A stretch of 64,000 nucleotides of DNA from Pseudescherichia vulneris NBRC 102420 (GTDB taxonomy: Bacteria; Pseudomonadota; Gammaproteobacteria; Enterobacterales; Enterobacteriaceae), in the NCBI RefSeq assembly GCF_000759795.1, contig NZ_BBMZ01000008.1, forward strand, positions 393,207 to 457,206, read 5' to 3'. Positions 20,556 to 28,599 of the stretch are shown piece by piece (within the stretch, counting starts at the first letter, position 1; the number at the start of each line of letters is the position of its first letter). A model generated the notes under the pieces. The model searched no databases. It had not been told where the DNA came from and saw only the letters and a program-made list of their open reading frames with translations. Made by a program: the position numbers and the translations under genes.

Positions 20556-21179
20556 TTAGCCTCGATTCTCATCCAGCGCAAAAGTGGGCAGCTTCAGGTG
20601 CCAGCGGATCGCCGCCAGGCGGATAGTTAAGGTTACTACCATCCCCAGCATACTGGCGCTCTCCAGCGGTACGGCAAAGGTATAGAACGCTGTTGCGTGG
20701 ACGATGCCGCCGATAATGCAGGCGGTAGCGTAAATTTCAGTGCGCAGGATCATCGGTATCTCCCGCGCCAGCACGTCACGAATAATCCCCCCGCCGACGC
20801 CGGTCAGCACGCCCATGCAGATCGCCACCATTGGCCCGGTCTCCGCCAGAAACGCTTTATTCACGCCGATGCCGACAAATACCGCCAGCCCGACGGCGTC
20901 CAGCACCGGCAGGATCCACTTTGGCAGCCTGCGCGGCTGACGCACCAGCACGATCGTCAGCAGGCAGGTGACCATCGCGACCACCAGGTCGGTGGGATCT
21001 TTGACCCAGAATACTGGCCCATGGGCGAGCGCCATATCGCGGATCGTGCCGCCGCCAATAGCGGTCACCACGCCTAATACCAGCACGCCGAAGGGATCCA
21101 TACGTAGCTTTCCGGCCAGAAGAACGCCGGAGATGGCGAAAACGGCCGTGCCGATGATATCCAGCCAGTAGACGAGCAT
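20556..21179 (-). CDS. yadS: TRIC-type channel / UPF0126 membrane protein YadS
   Basis: YadS is a small inner-membrane protein of the UPF0126 family, related in fold to TRIC cation channels; the E. coli function is not established. The 207-residue chain has about seven hydrophobic segments and an internal duplication, seen best in the repeated glycine-arginine motif: GGGTIRDMAL (about 42-51) and GGGIIRDVLARE (about 129-140). A transported substrate cannot be deduced from the sequence. It starts 13 bases after btuF ends, making it the third gene of mtn-btuF-yadS, as in E. coli. Confidence 0.95.
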   Translation of the reverse strand: MLVYWLDIIGTAVFAISGVLLAGKLRMDPFGVLVLGVVTAIGGGTIRDMALAHGPVFWVKDPTDLVVAMVTCLLTIVLVRQPRRLPKWILPVLDAVGLAVFVGIGVNKAFLAETGPMVAICMGVLTGVGGGIIRDVLAREIPMILRTEIYATACIIGGIVHATAFYTFAVPLESASMLGMVVTLTIRLAAIRWHLKLPTFALDENRG

Positions 21180-21192
21180 TGCTTATCCTCGA

Positions 21193-21990
21193 TTATTTCC
21201 CTGCCGCCAGCGCGGTACAGAGTTGTTTTGCGGCGAGGATAATACGCGGGCTTGCGCGTTCAAACCAGTCGCTGTTGAGGACAATAAGTGGAATTTTGAG
21301 CTGTTTATCCCAGAATTGCGCAACCTCTGCGGCCTGAGTAGCATTTCCTGCAAAAACAATCGCCTCGGGCTGGCGGGCCAGCACGTGCTCACGGCTCACC
21401 TGCGGCCAGGGTACCCGGCTGGCGGCAAAGATATTTTCGCCTCCGCACAGCTCCAGCACCTCGTTCTGAATTGAACCTTTGGCGGTGGTGAAGAGTGGGG
21501 TGCCGCCAAACTGTATAAATACCCGTTTAGGCGTGGCGCTGGCGTAGCGTGCCTTCAGCTCGGCGTAGTCGGCCAGCAGCGTGTCAGCGGCGTGGTTAGC
21601 CTGCTCAGGGGCAGGGCTATAAGGAGCCAGCTGGCGCAGCGCCGCCGCGATCTGCTCCACGGTCTGGGCGTCGATCCACAGCACCTTGATACCGAGGCCC
21701 GCTAGCTGGTTGACCTGCCGCTCGGCGTTGCCGCCGCGCCAGGCCAGCACCAGATCCGGCTTAAGCGCGACGATGCGCTCAAGGTTGATCCCCTGAAAGC
21801 TGGCTACCTGCTCGATCTTTTCGGCCGCAGGTGGATAGTCAGAGAAGCTACTCACCCCGACCGGCTCGATCCCCGCCGCAAAGGCAAGCTCGGTATTGGC
21901 CGGGGAGAGGGTCACTACGCGGGGGGCGGCCAGCGCCGACCCCGCCGCCAGCAGCAGGGCGACGAGCGCCCTAACGCCGCGGTTAGCCAC
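21193..21990 (-). CDS. btuF: Vitamin B12-binding periplasmic protein
   Basis: BtuF captures cobalamin in the periplasm and hands it to the BtuCD ABC transporter, which is encoded elsewhere. It is a class III binding protein with the core motifs [50 protein letters not shown] and [11 protein letters not shown] prefer the GTG at 21990: it gives 265 residues (E. coli 266) and a compact signal peptide [20 protein letters not shown] cleaved before APRVV. An ATG nine codons upstream is in frame and cannot be excluded. With the GTG the gene overlaps mtn by 8 bases, implying translational coupling. Confidence 0.95.
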   Translation of the reverse strand: MANRGVRALVALLLAAGSALAAPRVVTLSPANTELAFAAGIEPVGVSSFSDYPPAAEKIEQVASFQGINLERIVALKPDLVLAWRGGNAERQVNQLAGLGIKVLWIDAQTVEQIAAALRQLAPYSPAPEQANHAADTLLADYAELKARYASATPKRVFIQFGGTPLFTTAKGSIQNEVLELCGGENIFAASRVPWPQVSREHVLARQPEAIVFAGNATQAAEVAQFWDKQLKIPLIVLNSDWFERASPRIILAAKQLCTALAAGK

Positions 21991-22681
21991 GCGCCAGCTT
22001 CTGCACGAGGGTTTCAACCATCAGGCTGGACTGCTTCGCCGCCACCGCCAGGAACTCGTCGAAGCTCAGGTGCGATTCACGGTCGGCCACGTCGGAGATG
22101 GCGCGAACCACCACGAAGGGCACGCCGAAGCTGTGGCAGACGTGAGCGATAGCGGTCGCTTCCATCTCAACGGCCACGGCCTGTGGGAAGTGGCTGCGGA
22201 TCTTTTCCAGACCGGCTGCGCCGTTGATAAAGGCATCGCCGCTGACGATCAGCCCGCTGGCAGCGTTGAGGTTATGCTCAGCGATACAGGCTTTGGCGGC
22301 CGCAATCAGTTTCTCATCGGCCTTGAAGCCCGCCGGGCAGCCTGGCAGCTGGCCATACTCGTAGCCAAATGCCGTCACGTCGGCATCGTGGTAGCGCGCT
22401 TCGTCGGAGACCACGATGTCGCCCACGTTCAGCGTCGGGGCCAGGCCGCCGGCGGAGCCGGTGTTGATGATGGCATCCGGCTGGCAGCGCTCCAGCAGCA
22501 GGGCCGCGCCCATTGCCGCTGCCACTTTACCAATGCCCGATTTCAGCAGCGCAACGTCAACGCCATGCAGCTGGCCAGTGTAAATTTCGCTGCCGCCCAC
22601 GCTGTGGGTCTGACGGTTTTCGATTTTGTCGCGCAGGAGCGCAACCTCTTCTTCCATTGCACCAATGATGCCGATTTTCAT
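21983..22681 (-). CDS. mtn: 5'-methylthioadenosine/S-adenosylhomocysteine nucleosidase
   Basis: Mtn cleaves adenine from methylthioadenosine, S-adenosylhomocysteine and 5'-deoxyadenosine. It recycles by-products of polyamine and AI-2 synthesis and of radical-SAM enzymes. The 232-residue protein has catalytic E12 in GAMEEE, the substrate-binding E174 in AVEMEATA, and proton donor D197 in AISDVAD, all at E. coli positions. First gene of mtn-btuF-yadS; the link with B12 uptake is functional in that 5'-deoxyadenosine and methionine recycling involve cobalamin chemistry, though this is inference. Divergent from dgt across 82 bases. Confidence 0.98.
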   Translation of the reverse strand: MKIGIIGAMEEEVALLRDKIENRQTHSVGGSEIYTGQLHGVDVALLKSGIGKVAAAMGAALLLERCQPDAIINTGSAGGLAPTLNVGDIVVSDEARYHDADVTAFGYEYGQLPGCPAGFKADEKLIAAAKACIAEHNLNAASGLIVSGDAFINGAAGLEKIRSHFPQAVAVEMEATAIAHVCHSFGVPFVVVRAISDVADRESHLSFDEFLAVAAKQSSLMVETLVQKLARG

Positions 22682-22763
22682 AGATTTACTCGCGATAAGC
22701 CAGATTTGAGGGCATAGTCTATCATGCGCTTACGGGGAAGCGCATTGCTCAGGGGGAGAGGAT

Positions 22764-24278
22764 ATGGCACAGATCGATTTCCGCAATAAGATTAACTGGC
22801 GTCGCCGCTACCGTTCACCCCAGGGCGTGAAAACCGAGCGCGAAGTGTTACGCATCTTCGAGAGCGATCGCGGTCGGATCGTCAACTCAGCCGCTATTCG
22901 TCGTCTGCAGCAAAAGACCCAAGTCTTCCCGCTGGAGCGCAACGCGGCGGTGCGTACCCGTCTGACCCACTCGCTGGAGGTGCAGCAGGTCGGGCGCTAC
23001 ATCGCCAAGGAGATCCTTAGCCGCCTGAAGGAGATGCGCCTGCTGGAGCGCTACGGGCTGGACGAGCTGACCGGCCCCTTTGAGAGCATCGTTGAGATGG
23101 CCTGCCTGATGCACGACATCGGCAACCCGCCGTTCGGCCACTTTGGCGAGGCGGCGATTAACGACTGGTTTCGCCAGCGCCTGCACCCGCAGGATGCCGC
23201 CAGCCAGCCGTTGAGCGGCGATCGCTGCGAGGTGGTCTCCCTGCGCCTGCGTGACGGCGAGGAGGCGGCCAACGACCTGCGGCGCAAGGTGCGCCAGGAC
23301 CTCTGTCACTTTGAGGGCAATGCCCAGGGGATCCGCCTGGTGCACTCCCTGATGCGCATGAACCTCACCTGGGCGCAGGTAGGCTGCATCCTGAAATATA
23401 CCCGCCCGGCCTGGTGGCGGGGCGAGCCACCCGCCAGCCACAGCTATTTAATGAAAAAACCGGGCTACTACTTCTCTGAAGAGGAGTACGTGGCGCGGCT
23501 GCGTAAAGAGCTGGACCTGGATACCTGGAGCCGTTTCCCGCTGACGTGGGTGATGGAAGCGGCGGACGATATCTCCTACTGCGTCGCCGATCTGGAGGAC
23601 GCGGTAGAGAAAAACATATTTACCGTGGAGCAGCTCTACCAGCATCTCTATAACGCCTGGGGGCCGCACGAAAAAGGATCGCTATTTTCTCAGGTGGTAG
23701 AGAACGCCTGGGATAAATCCCGGGCTAACTCCCTCAGCCGCAGCGCGGAAGATCAGTTCTTTATGTATCTGCGGGTCAATACCTTAAATAAGCTGGTGCC
23801 CTACGCTGCCCAGCGCTTTATTGATAACTTACCGCAGATCTTCTCCGGCGAATTTAACCATGCCCTGTTGGAAGACGACAGCGGCTACAGCCAACTGCTT
23901 GAATTGTATAAGAGCGTGGCGGTTGAAAATGTCTTCTGCCACCCCGATGTTGAACAGCTGGAACTGCAAGGCTATCGCGTCATCAGCGGGCTGCTGGATA
24001 TTTATCGCCCGCTGTTGCAGATGACGCTGGCGGACTTTAGCGAGCTAGCGGAAAAAGAGCGGGTGAAGCGTTTTCCCATTGAAACCCGCCTGTTTCATAA
24101 GCTCTCAGGACGCCACCGCCTGGCCTATGTAGAAGCCGTGAGCAAGCTATCGCGTGATGAAGCAGACTTCCCGGTGCTGGAATATTATTACCGCTGTCGC
24201 CTTATTCAGGACTATATCAGCGGCATGACCGATCTCTATGCCTGGGACGAGTACCGACGGCTGATGGCGGTTGAATAA
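22764..24278 (+). CDS. dgt: Deoxyguanosinetriphosphate triphosphohydrolase
   Basis: Dgt hydrolyses dGTP to deoxyguanosine and tripolyphosphate, which lowers dGTP pools; in E. coli it affects mutation rate and limits T7 unless the phage inhibits it. The 504-residue protein is an HD-domain hydrolase: H69 in THSLEV and the HD pair H117-D118 in [16 protein letters not shown], with the later aspartate in EAADDISYC, make the metal site. GGGGGAGAGG precedes the ATG. It stands alone between the divergent mtn gene and degP. Confidence 0.98.
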   Translation: MAQIDFRNKINWRRRYRSPQGVKTEREVLRIFESDRGRIVNSAAIRRLQQKTQVFPLERNAAVRTRLTHSLEVQQVGRYIAKEILSRLKEMRLLERYGLDELTGPFESIVEMACLMHDIGNPPFGHFGEAAINDWFRQRLHPQDAASQPLSGDRCEVVSLRLRDGEEAANDLRRKVRQDLCHFEGNAQGIRLVHSLMRMNLTWAQVGCILKYTRPAWWRGEPPASHSYLMKKPGYYFSEEEYVARLRKELDLDTWSRFPLTWVMEAADDISYCVADLEDAVEKNIFTVEQLYQHLYNAWGPHEKGSLFSQVVENAWDKSRANSLSRSAEDQFFMYLRVNTLNKLVPYAAQRFIDNLPQIFSGEFNHALLEDDSGYSQLLELYKSVAVENVFCHPDVEQLELQGYRVISGLLDIYRPLLQMTLADFSELAEKERVKRFPIETRLFHKLSGRHRLAYVEAVSKLSRDEADFPVLEYYYRCRLIQDYISGMTDLYAWDEYRRLMAVE

Positions 24279-24336
24279 TATCTGAGCGATTGTAAAGACG
24301 CTCAATAAATTTTTACTTTTAACAACACGTTATGCC

Positions 24337-24364
24337 GGAACTTCGCGCTATAAATTGACTCTTA
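24337..24364 (+). promoter_or_regulatory. Sigma-E promoter of degP
   Basis: A perfect -35 GGAACTT (24337-24343) and TCTTA (24360-24364) are 16 bases apart; the E. coli degP sigma-E promoter has GGAACTT, the same spacing and TCTGA at the same distance from the gene. Envelope stress sensed through RseP, also encoded in this window, would activate it. Confidence 0.85.
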
Positions 24365-24414
24365 TCGATACTTACACGCCGTTTTGCGTTATCAGTAAAT
24401 AGAGATTAAGCGAC

Positions 24415-25845
24415 ATGAAAAAAACCACGTTAGCAATGAGTGCCCTGGCTCTGAGTTTAGGTTTAGCCCTGTCCCCGCTGTCGGTATCAGCGGCCGAAAC
24501 CGCCTCAGCGATCCCGCCATCACAGCAGATGCCAAGCCTGGCACCGATGCTGGAAAAAGTGATGCCGTCGGTAGTGAGCATCAACGTTGAAGGCAGCACC
24601 ACGGTCAATACCCCGCGTATGGGGCGTAACTTCCAGCAGTTCTTTGGTGAAAACTCGCCGTTCTGCCAGGAGGGGTCGCCGTTCCAGAGCTCGCCCTTCT
24701 GCCAGGGTGGACAGGGTGGCGCTGACGACGGTGGCCAACAGCAGAAATTTATGGCGCTGGGCTCCGGCGTGATTATTGATGCGGCGAAAGGCTATGTCGT
24801 GACCAACAACCACGTGGTCGATAACGCCAGCACCATTAAGGTCCAGCTGGGCGATGGGCGTAAATTTGATGCCAAGGTGGTGGGCAAAGATCCGCGCTCC
24901 GATCTGGCGCTGATCCAGATTCAGGATCCGAAAAACCTGACCGCCATTAAGCTCGCTGACTCCGATGCCCTGCGCGTGGGTGACTACACGGTAGCCATCG
25001 GTAACCCGTTTGGCCTCGGTGAGACGGTCACCTCGGGCATCGTCTCGGCGCTGGGCCGTAGCGGCCTGAATGCCGAAAACTACGAGAACTTTATCCAGAC
25101 CGATGCGGCGATCAACCGCGGTAACTCCGGCGGTGCGCTGGTGAACCTCAACGGTGAGCTGATCGGTATCAACACCGCGATCCTCGCCCCGGACGGCGGC
25201 AACATCGGTATCGGCTTTGCGATCCCAAGCAACATGGTGAAAAACCTCACCGCGCAGATGGTGCAGTATGGCCAGGTGCGCCGTGGCGAGCTGGGTATTC
25301 TCGGCACCGAGCTGAACTCCGAGCTGGCGAAGGCGATGAAGGTTGACGCCCAGCGCGGGGCCTTTGTTAGCCAGGTGATGCCGAACTCGTCGGCGGCGAA
25401 AGCGGGCATTAAGGCAGGGGATGTGATCACCTCCCTGAACGGTAAGCCAATCAGCAGCTTCGCGGCCCTGCGGGCAGAAGTGGGCTCAATGCCGATCGGC
25501 AGCAAGGTCTCGCTGGGCCTGCTGCGTGAAGGCAAGCCGGTTACCGTTAGCCTTGAACTGCAGCAGAGCAGCCAGAACCAGGTGGAATCCAGCACCATCT
25601 TCAGCGGCATTGAAGGCGCTGAGATGAGCAACGCAGGCCAGAACAAGGGCGTCACCGTCAGCAACGTGAAGGCGAACAGCCCGGCAGCGCGCATCGGCCT
25701 GAAGAAAGGTGATGTGATTATCGGCGCGAACCAGCAGCCGGTGAAGAACATTGCCGAACTGCGTAAGATCCTCGACAGCAAGCCTTCAGTGCTGGCGCTG
25801 AATATCCAGCGTGGCGATACCTCTCTTTACCTGCTGATGCAGTAA
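24415..25845 (+). CDS. degP: Periplasmic serine endoprotease/chaperone DegP
   Basis: DegP degrades misfolded periplasmic and outer-membrane proteins and can act as a chaperone; it forms cages from trimers. Order: signal peptide of 26 residues (cut at VSA/AET), protease domain with triad H133, D163 and S238 in GNSGGAL, then PDZ1 (about 285-375) and PDZ2 (about 390-476). The LA regulatory loop with its two cysteines (C84 and C96) is kept, and is flanked by a glycine/glutamine-rich stretch. Length 476 against 474 in E. coli. Controlled by the sigma-E promoter upstream; monocistronic, with hairpins after it. Confidence 0.98.
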   Translation: MKKTTLAMSALALSLGLALSPLSVSAAETASAIPPSQQMPSLAPMLEKVMPSVVSINVEGSTTVNTPRMGRNFQQFFGENSPFCQEGSPFQSSPFCQGGQGGADDGGQQQKFMALGSGVIIDAAKGYVVTNNHVVDNASTIKVQLGDGRKFDAKVVGKDPRSDLALIQIQDPKNLTAIKLADSDALRVGDYTVAIGNPFGLGETVTSGIVSALGRSGLNAENYENFIQTDAAINRGNSGGALVNLNGELIGINTAILAPDGGNIGIGFAIPSNMVKNLTAQMVQYGQVRRGELGILGTELNSELAKAMKVDAQRGAFVSQVMPNSSAAKAGIKAGDVITSLNGKPISSFAALRAEVGSMPIGSKVSLGLLREGKPVTVSLELQQSSQNQVESSTIFSGIEGAEMSNAGQNKGVTVSNVKANSPAARIGLKKGDVIIGANQQPVKNIAELRKILDSKPSVLALNIQRGDTSLYLLMQ

Positions 25846-25853
25846 TCGCATTA

Positions 25854-25880
25854 CCCCTTCTCCGCCCGGGGAAGGGGTCT
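25854..25880 (+). terminator. Probable degP terminator hairpin
   Basis: CCCCTTC (25854-25860) pairs with GAAGGGG (25871-25877) around a 10-base GC-rich loop and is followed by TCTCCTC. The U-run is weak, so termination may be partial. Confidence 0.55.
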
Positions 25881-25899
25881 CCTCACAGATTCTGTGAGG
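25881..25899. repeat. Inverted repeat downstream of degP
   Basis: CCTCACAG-ATT-CTGTGAGG is a perfect 8-bp inverted repeat directly after the degP hairpin. It could be a second terminator stem or a protein-binding site for the cdaR control region; nothing in the sequence decides. Confidence 0.5.
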
Positions 25900-25931
25900 C
25901 CTTCCACAACTCCACACTTCCGCACCGTGCT

Positions 25932-25947
25932 TTGTGCTTTTGCACAA
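25932..25947. promoter_or_regulatory. Palindrome upstream of cdaR, possible autoregulatory operator
   Basis: TTGTGC-TTTT-GCACAA is a perfect 6-bp inverted repeat with a 4-base spacer, centred about 62 bases upstream of the cdaR start. E. coli CdaR activates its own gene, so this is a candidate binding site. The assignment is inference. Confidence 0.4.
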
Positions 25948-26001
25948 TGCAGCGCGCTGGCAACTCCCTTATTCTTGTGATCTGCTCAGGGGAGGGATTA
26001 C

Positions 26002-27159
26002 ATGGCTGGCTGGCATCTTGATACCAAAATGGCGCAGGATATCGTTGCGCGCACCATGCGCATTATCGATACCAACATCAACGTGATGGATGCGCGCGGG
26101 CGCATTATTGGCAGCGGCGATCGGGAGCGTATTGGGGAATTGCACGAAGGTGCGCTGCTGGTGCTCTCTCAGGGGCGCGTAGTGGATATCGACGACGCGG
26201 TTGCTCGTCATCTGCATGGCGTACGCCAGGGGATCAACCTGCCGCTGCGTCTGGAGGGGGAGATTGTCGGGGTCATCGGCCTGACCGGTGAGCCGGAGAC
26301 GCTGCGTAAGTATGGCGAGCTGGTGTGCATGACCGCCGAAATGATGCTGGAGCAGTCCCGTCTGATGCATCTCCTGGCCCAGGATAGCCGCCTGCGCGAG
26401 GAGCTGGTGATGAACCTCATCCAGGCCGAGGAGCACACGCCAGCCCTGACCGAGTGGGCGCAGCGTCTGGGGATCGATTTAAACCAGCCGCGCGTAGTGG
26501 CGGTGGTGGAGGTCGACAGCGGTCAGCTTGGCGTCGACAGCGCCATGGCCGAGCTACAGCAGCTGCAAAATGCGCTGACCACGCCGGAGCGTAACAACCT
26601 GATTGCTATCGTCTCCCTCACCGAGATGGTGGTATTGAAACCCGCCCTCAATCCGTTTGGCCGCTGGGATGCCGAAGACCATCGCAAGCGCGTAGAGCAG
26701 CTGATCGCCCGCATGAAAGAGAACGGCCAGCTGCGCTTTCGCGTCGCGCTGGGCAACTACTTTACCGGACCGGGCAGCATTGCCCGCTCCTACCGCACGG
26801 CACGCACCACTATGATGGTGGGCAAGCAGCGTATGCCGGAGAGCCGGAGCTACTTCTATCAGGATCTGATGCTGCCGGTGCTGCTGGATAGCCTGCGCGG
26901 CGGCTGGCAGGCCAACGAGCTGGCGCGTCCGCTTACCCGCCTGAAGGCGATGGATAACAACGGCCTGCTCAGGCGAACCCTGGCGGCGTGGTTTCGCCAC
27001 AACGTGCAGCCGCTGGCGACCTCAAAGGCGTTGTTTATTCACCGCAATACGCTGGAGTATCGCCTGAATCGTATCTCGGAGCTGACCGGGCTGGATCTGG
27101 GGAATTTTGACGACAGGCTGCTGCTCTATGTGGCGTTGCAATTAGACGAACAAAGATGA
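26002..27159 (+). CDS. cdaR: Sugar diacid regulator CdaR
   Basis: CdaR activates the genes for glucarate, galactarate and glycerate use (gud and gar operons in E. coli) and its own gene. The 385-residue protein has the N-terminal diacid recognition domain (MAGWHLDTKMAQDIV through about 135) and a C-terminal PucR-type helix-turn-helix: LAAWFRHNVQPLATSKALF followed by IHRNTLEYRLNRISELTGLD (about 325-370). GGGGAGGG lies upstream of the ATG. The target operons are not in this window. It lies alone between degP and the convergent yaeH. Confidence 0.97.
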   Translation: MAGWHLDTKMAQDIVARTMRIIDTNINVMDARGRIIGSGDRERIGELHEGALLVLSQGRVVDIDDAVARHLHGVRQGINLPLRLEGEIVGVIGLTGEPETLRKYGELVCMTAEMMLEQSRLMHLLAQDSRLREELVMNLIQAEEHTPALTEWAQRLGIDLNQPRVVAVVEVDSGQLGVDSAMAELQQLQNALTTPERNNLIAIVSLTEMVVLKPALNPFGRWDAEDHRKRVEQLIARMKENGQLRFRVALGNYFTGPGSIARSYRTARTTMMVGKQRMPESRSYFYQDLMLPVLLDSLRGGWQANELARPLTRLKAMDNNGLLRRTLAAWFRHNVQPLATSKALFIHRNTLEYRLNRISELTGLDLGNFDDRLLLYVALQLDEQR

Positions 27160-27164
27160 TTTTT

Positions 27165-27237
27165 GCCCGGTGGCGCTTCGCTTACCGGGCCTACGGGTGA
27201 GCGCCTGTAGGCCTGATAAGCAGAGCGCCATCAGGCG
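27165..27237. repeat. REP units between cdaR and yaeH
   Basis: GCCCGGTGGCGCTTCGCTTA plus CCGGGCCTAC (27165-27194) is a complete REP. A second, inverted and more diverged unit follows at 27206-27236 (TGTAGGCCTGATAAGC...GCCATCAGGC), which matches the E. coli-type REP core better. They separate convergent cdaR and yaeH. Confidence 0.9.
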
Positions 27238-27245
27238 TAATGCAC

Positions 27246-27635
27246 TTACTTGTTACGCGTTAACTTCTCAAGGTCGGACTCGATCTCGTTGATCTTGTTG
27301 GTCACCACGCTTTCAAGGTGGCGAAGGTCATCGAGGATCTTCCGTTTCAGGTCGATCTCGCTGCGATCGCGCTGGCAGATCTGATCCAGCTCGTCGATCA
27401 CATACCGCAGGTTCGGGCTGATCTCCTGAACCTCTTTGTAGCCCTGGCCCACGCCGTCGGCGACCACGGTTTTACGCTGGCGTGGGTACTTAAACTTCAC
27501 GCTTTTAGCAAAAAACTCGCCCCTGTCCTTATGAAAATAGATTTTCAGAATATCGTTATTGGCCTCCTGGCGAAGGCTATAGCGATCGATTTCATCCGGA
27601 TTGGTAATGCCTAAACTTTTCAGATTATCGTACAT
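27246..27635 (-). CDS. yaeH: UPF0325 family protein YaeH
   Basis: YaeH is a 129-residue cytoplasmic protein of the UPF0325 family (128 in E. coli) with no established function. It has no signal or membrane segment. The N-terminal half contains the conserved stretch [28 protein letters not shown]; the C-terminal third (about 85-129) is rich in charged residues with a heptad-like pattern ([20 protein letters not shown]) that suggests a coiled coil. It is transcribed in the same direction as dapD-glnD-side genes but is separated from dapD by a strong two-way terminator. Confidence 0.95.
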   Translation of the reverse strand: MYDNLKSLGITNPDEIDRYSLRQEANNDILKIYFHKDRGEFFAKSVKFKYPRQRKTVVADGVGQGYKEVQEISPNLRYVIDELDQICQRDRSEIDLKRKILDDLRHLESVVTNKINEIESDLEKLTRNK

Positions 27636-27707
27636 AGCGGTACCCTTAAGCTCAACATAACCTATGAATAATTAACGAAAAATTCTATTTTGGCCACCAG
27701 CAAATGT

Positions 27708-27736
27708 AAAAAAAGCGGGGTAGCCCCCGCTTTTTT
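27708..27736 (-). terminator. Terminator after dapD
   Basis: GCGGGG and CCCCGC stem with A-run on one side and T-run on the other (27708-27714 and 27731-27736). On the minus strand it follows the dapD stop by 8 bases and ends in seven T; the symmetric form could also work on the plus strand. Confidence 0.92.
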
Positions 27737-27744
27737 ATCGCCCA

Positions 27745-28569
27745 TTAGTCGATGGTACGCAACAGTTCGTTAATACCAACTTTGCCGCGCGTCTTCGCGT
27801 CGACCTTTTTCACGATAACCGCGCAGTAGAGGCTGTATTTGCCATCTTTTGACGGCAGGTTGCCGGAGACCACCACTGAGCCTGCCGGAACGCGACCGTA
27901 GTGCACTTCACCGGTTTCACGATCGTAAATACGAGTGCTCTGACCGATGTAAACGCCCATGGAGATCACTGAACCCTCTTCGACGATCACGCCCTCAACC
28001 ACTTCAGAGCGCGCACCGATGAAGCAGTTGTCTTCGATGATGGTTGGATTCGCCTGCAGCGGCTCAAGAACGCCACCGATGCCCACGCCGCCGGAGAGGT
28101 GAACGTTTTTACCGATCTGCGCACAGGAGCCAACGGTGGCCCAGGTATCGACCATGGTGCCTTCGTCAACGTAAGCGCCGATGTTGACGTAGGAGGGCAT
28201 CAGCACGGTATTGCGAGCGATAAACGCGCCCTGGCGCACGGCAGCCGGAGGCACTACGCGGAAGCCCTCTTTCTGGAAGCGCGCTTCGTCGTAGTTAGCG
28301 AACTTCATCGGCACCTTATCGAAGTAGCGGCTTTCGGCTCCGTCGATAACCTGATTATCGTTGATACGGAAAGAGAGCAGCACCGCTTTCTTCAGCCACT
28401 GATGCGTTACCCACTGGCCGTCGATCTTCTCGGCAACGCGCAGCGCGCCGGAGTCCAGCAGGGAAATCACCTGGTTTACCGCTTCACGGGTCACGGTATC
28501 CACATTCGCCGGAGTGATCTCGGCGCGACGCTCAAAAGCGGACTCAATAACGTTCTGTAACTGCTGCAT
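27745..28569 (-). CDS. dapD: 2,3,4,5-tetrahydropyridine-2,6-dicarboxylate N-succinyltransferase
   Basis: DapD transfers a succinyl group from succinyl-CoA to tetrahydrodipicolinate in lysine and diaminopimelate synthesis, so it also feeds peptidoglycan precursors. The 274-residue protein has an N-terminal helical domain and a left-handed beta helix from about residue 105, with hexapeptide repeats such as [37 protein letters not shown] and [27 protein letters not shown] precedes the ATG. It lies 30 bases downstream of glnD on the same strand and ends at a strong terminator. Confidence 0.98.
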   Translation of the reverse strand: MQQLQNVIESAFERRAEITPANVDTVTREAVNQVISLLDSGALRVAEKIDGQWVTHQWLKKAVLLSFRINDNQVIDGAESRYFDKVPMKFANYDEARFQKEGFRVVPPAAVRQGAFIARNTVLMPSYVNIGAYVDEGTMVDTWATVGSCAQIGKNVHLSGGVGIGGVLEPLQANPTIIEDNCFIGARSEVVEGVIVEEGSVISMGVYIGQSTRIYDRETGEVHYGRVPAGSVVVSGNLPSKDGKYSLYCAVIVKKVDAKTRGKVGINELLRTID

Positions 28570-28599
28570 TGTTAAACTCTTTCCATATAAATAAACACA

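Noticed and set aside
24290..24336. Possible CpxR boxes (GTAAA repeats) upstream of degP
   Set aside because: Single GTAAA-like elements occur on both strands but not as the required pair with 5-base spacing.
17151..27237. Recurring palindromes considered as CRISPR or IS ends
   Set aside because: They are imperfect, intergenic, singly or doubly placed without spacers or transposase, and match REP elements.
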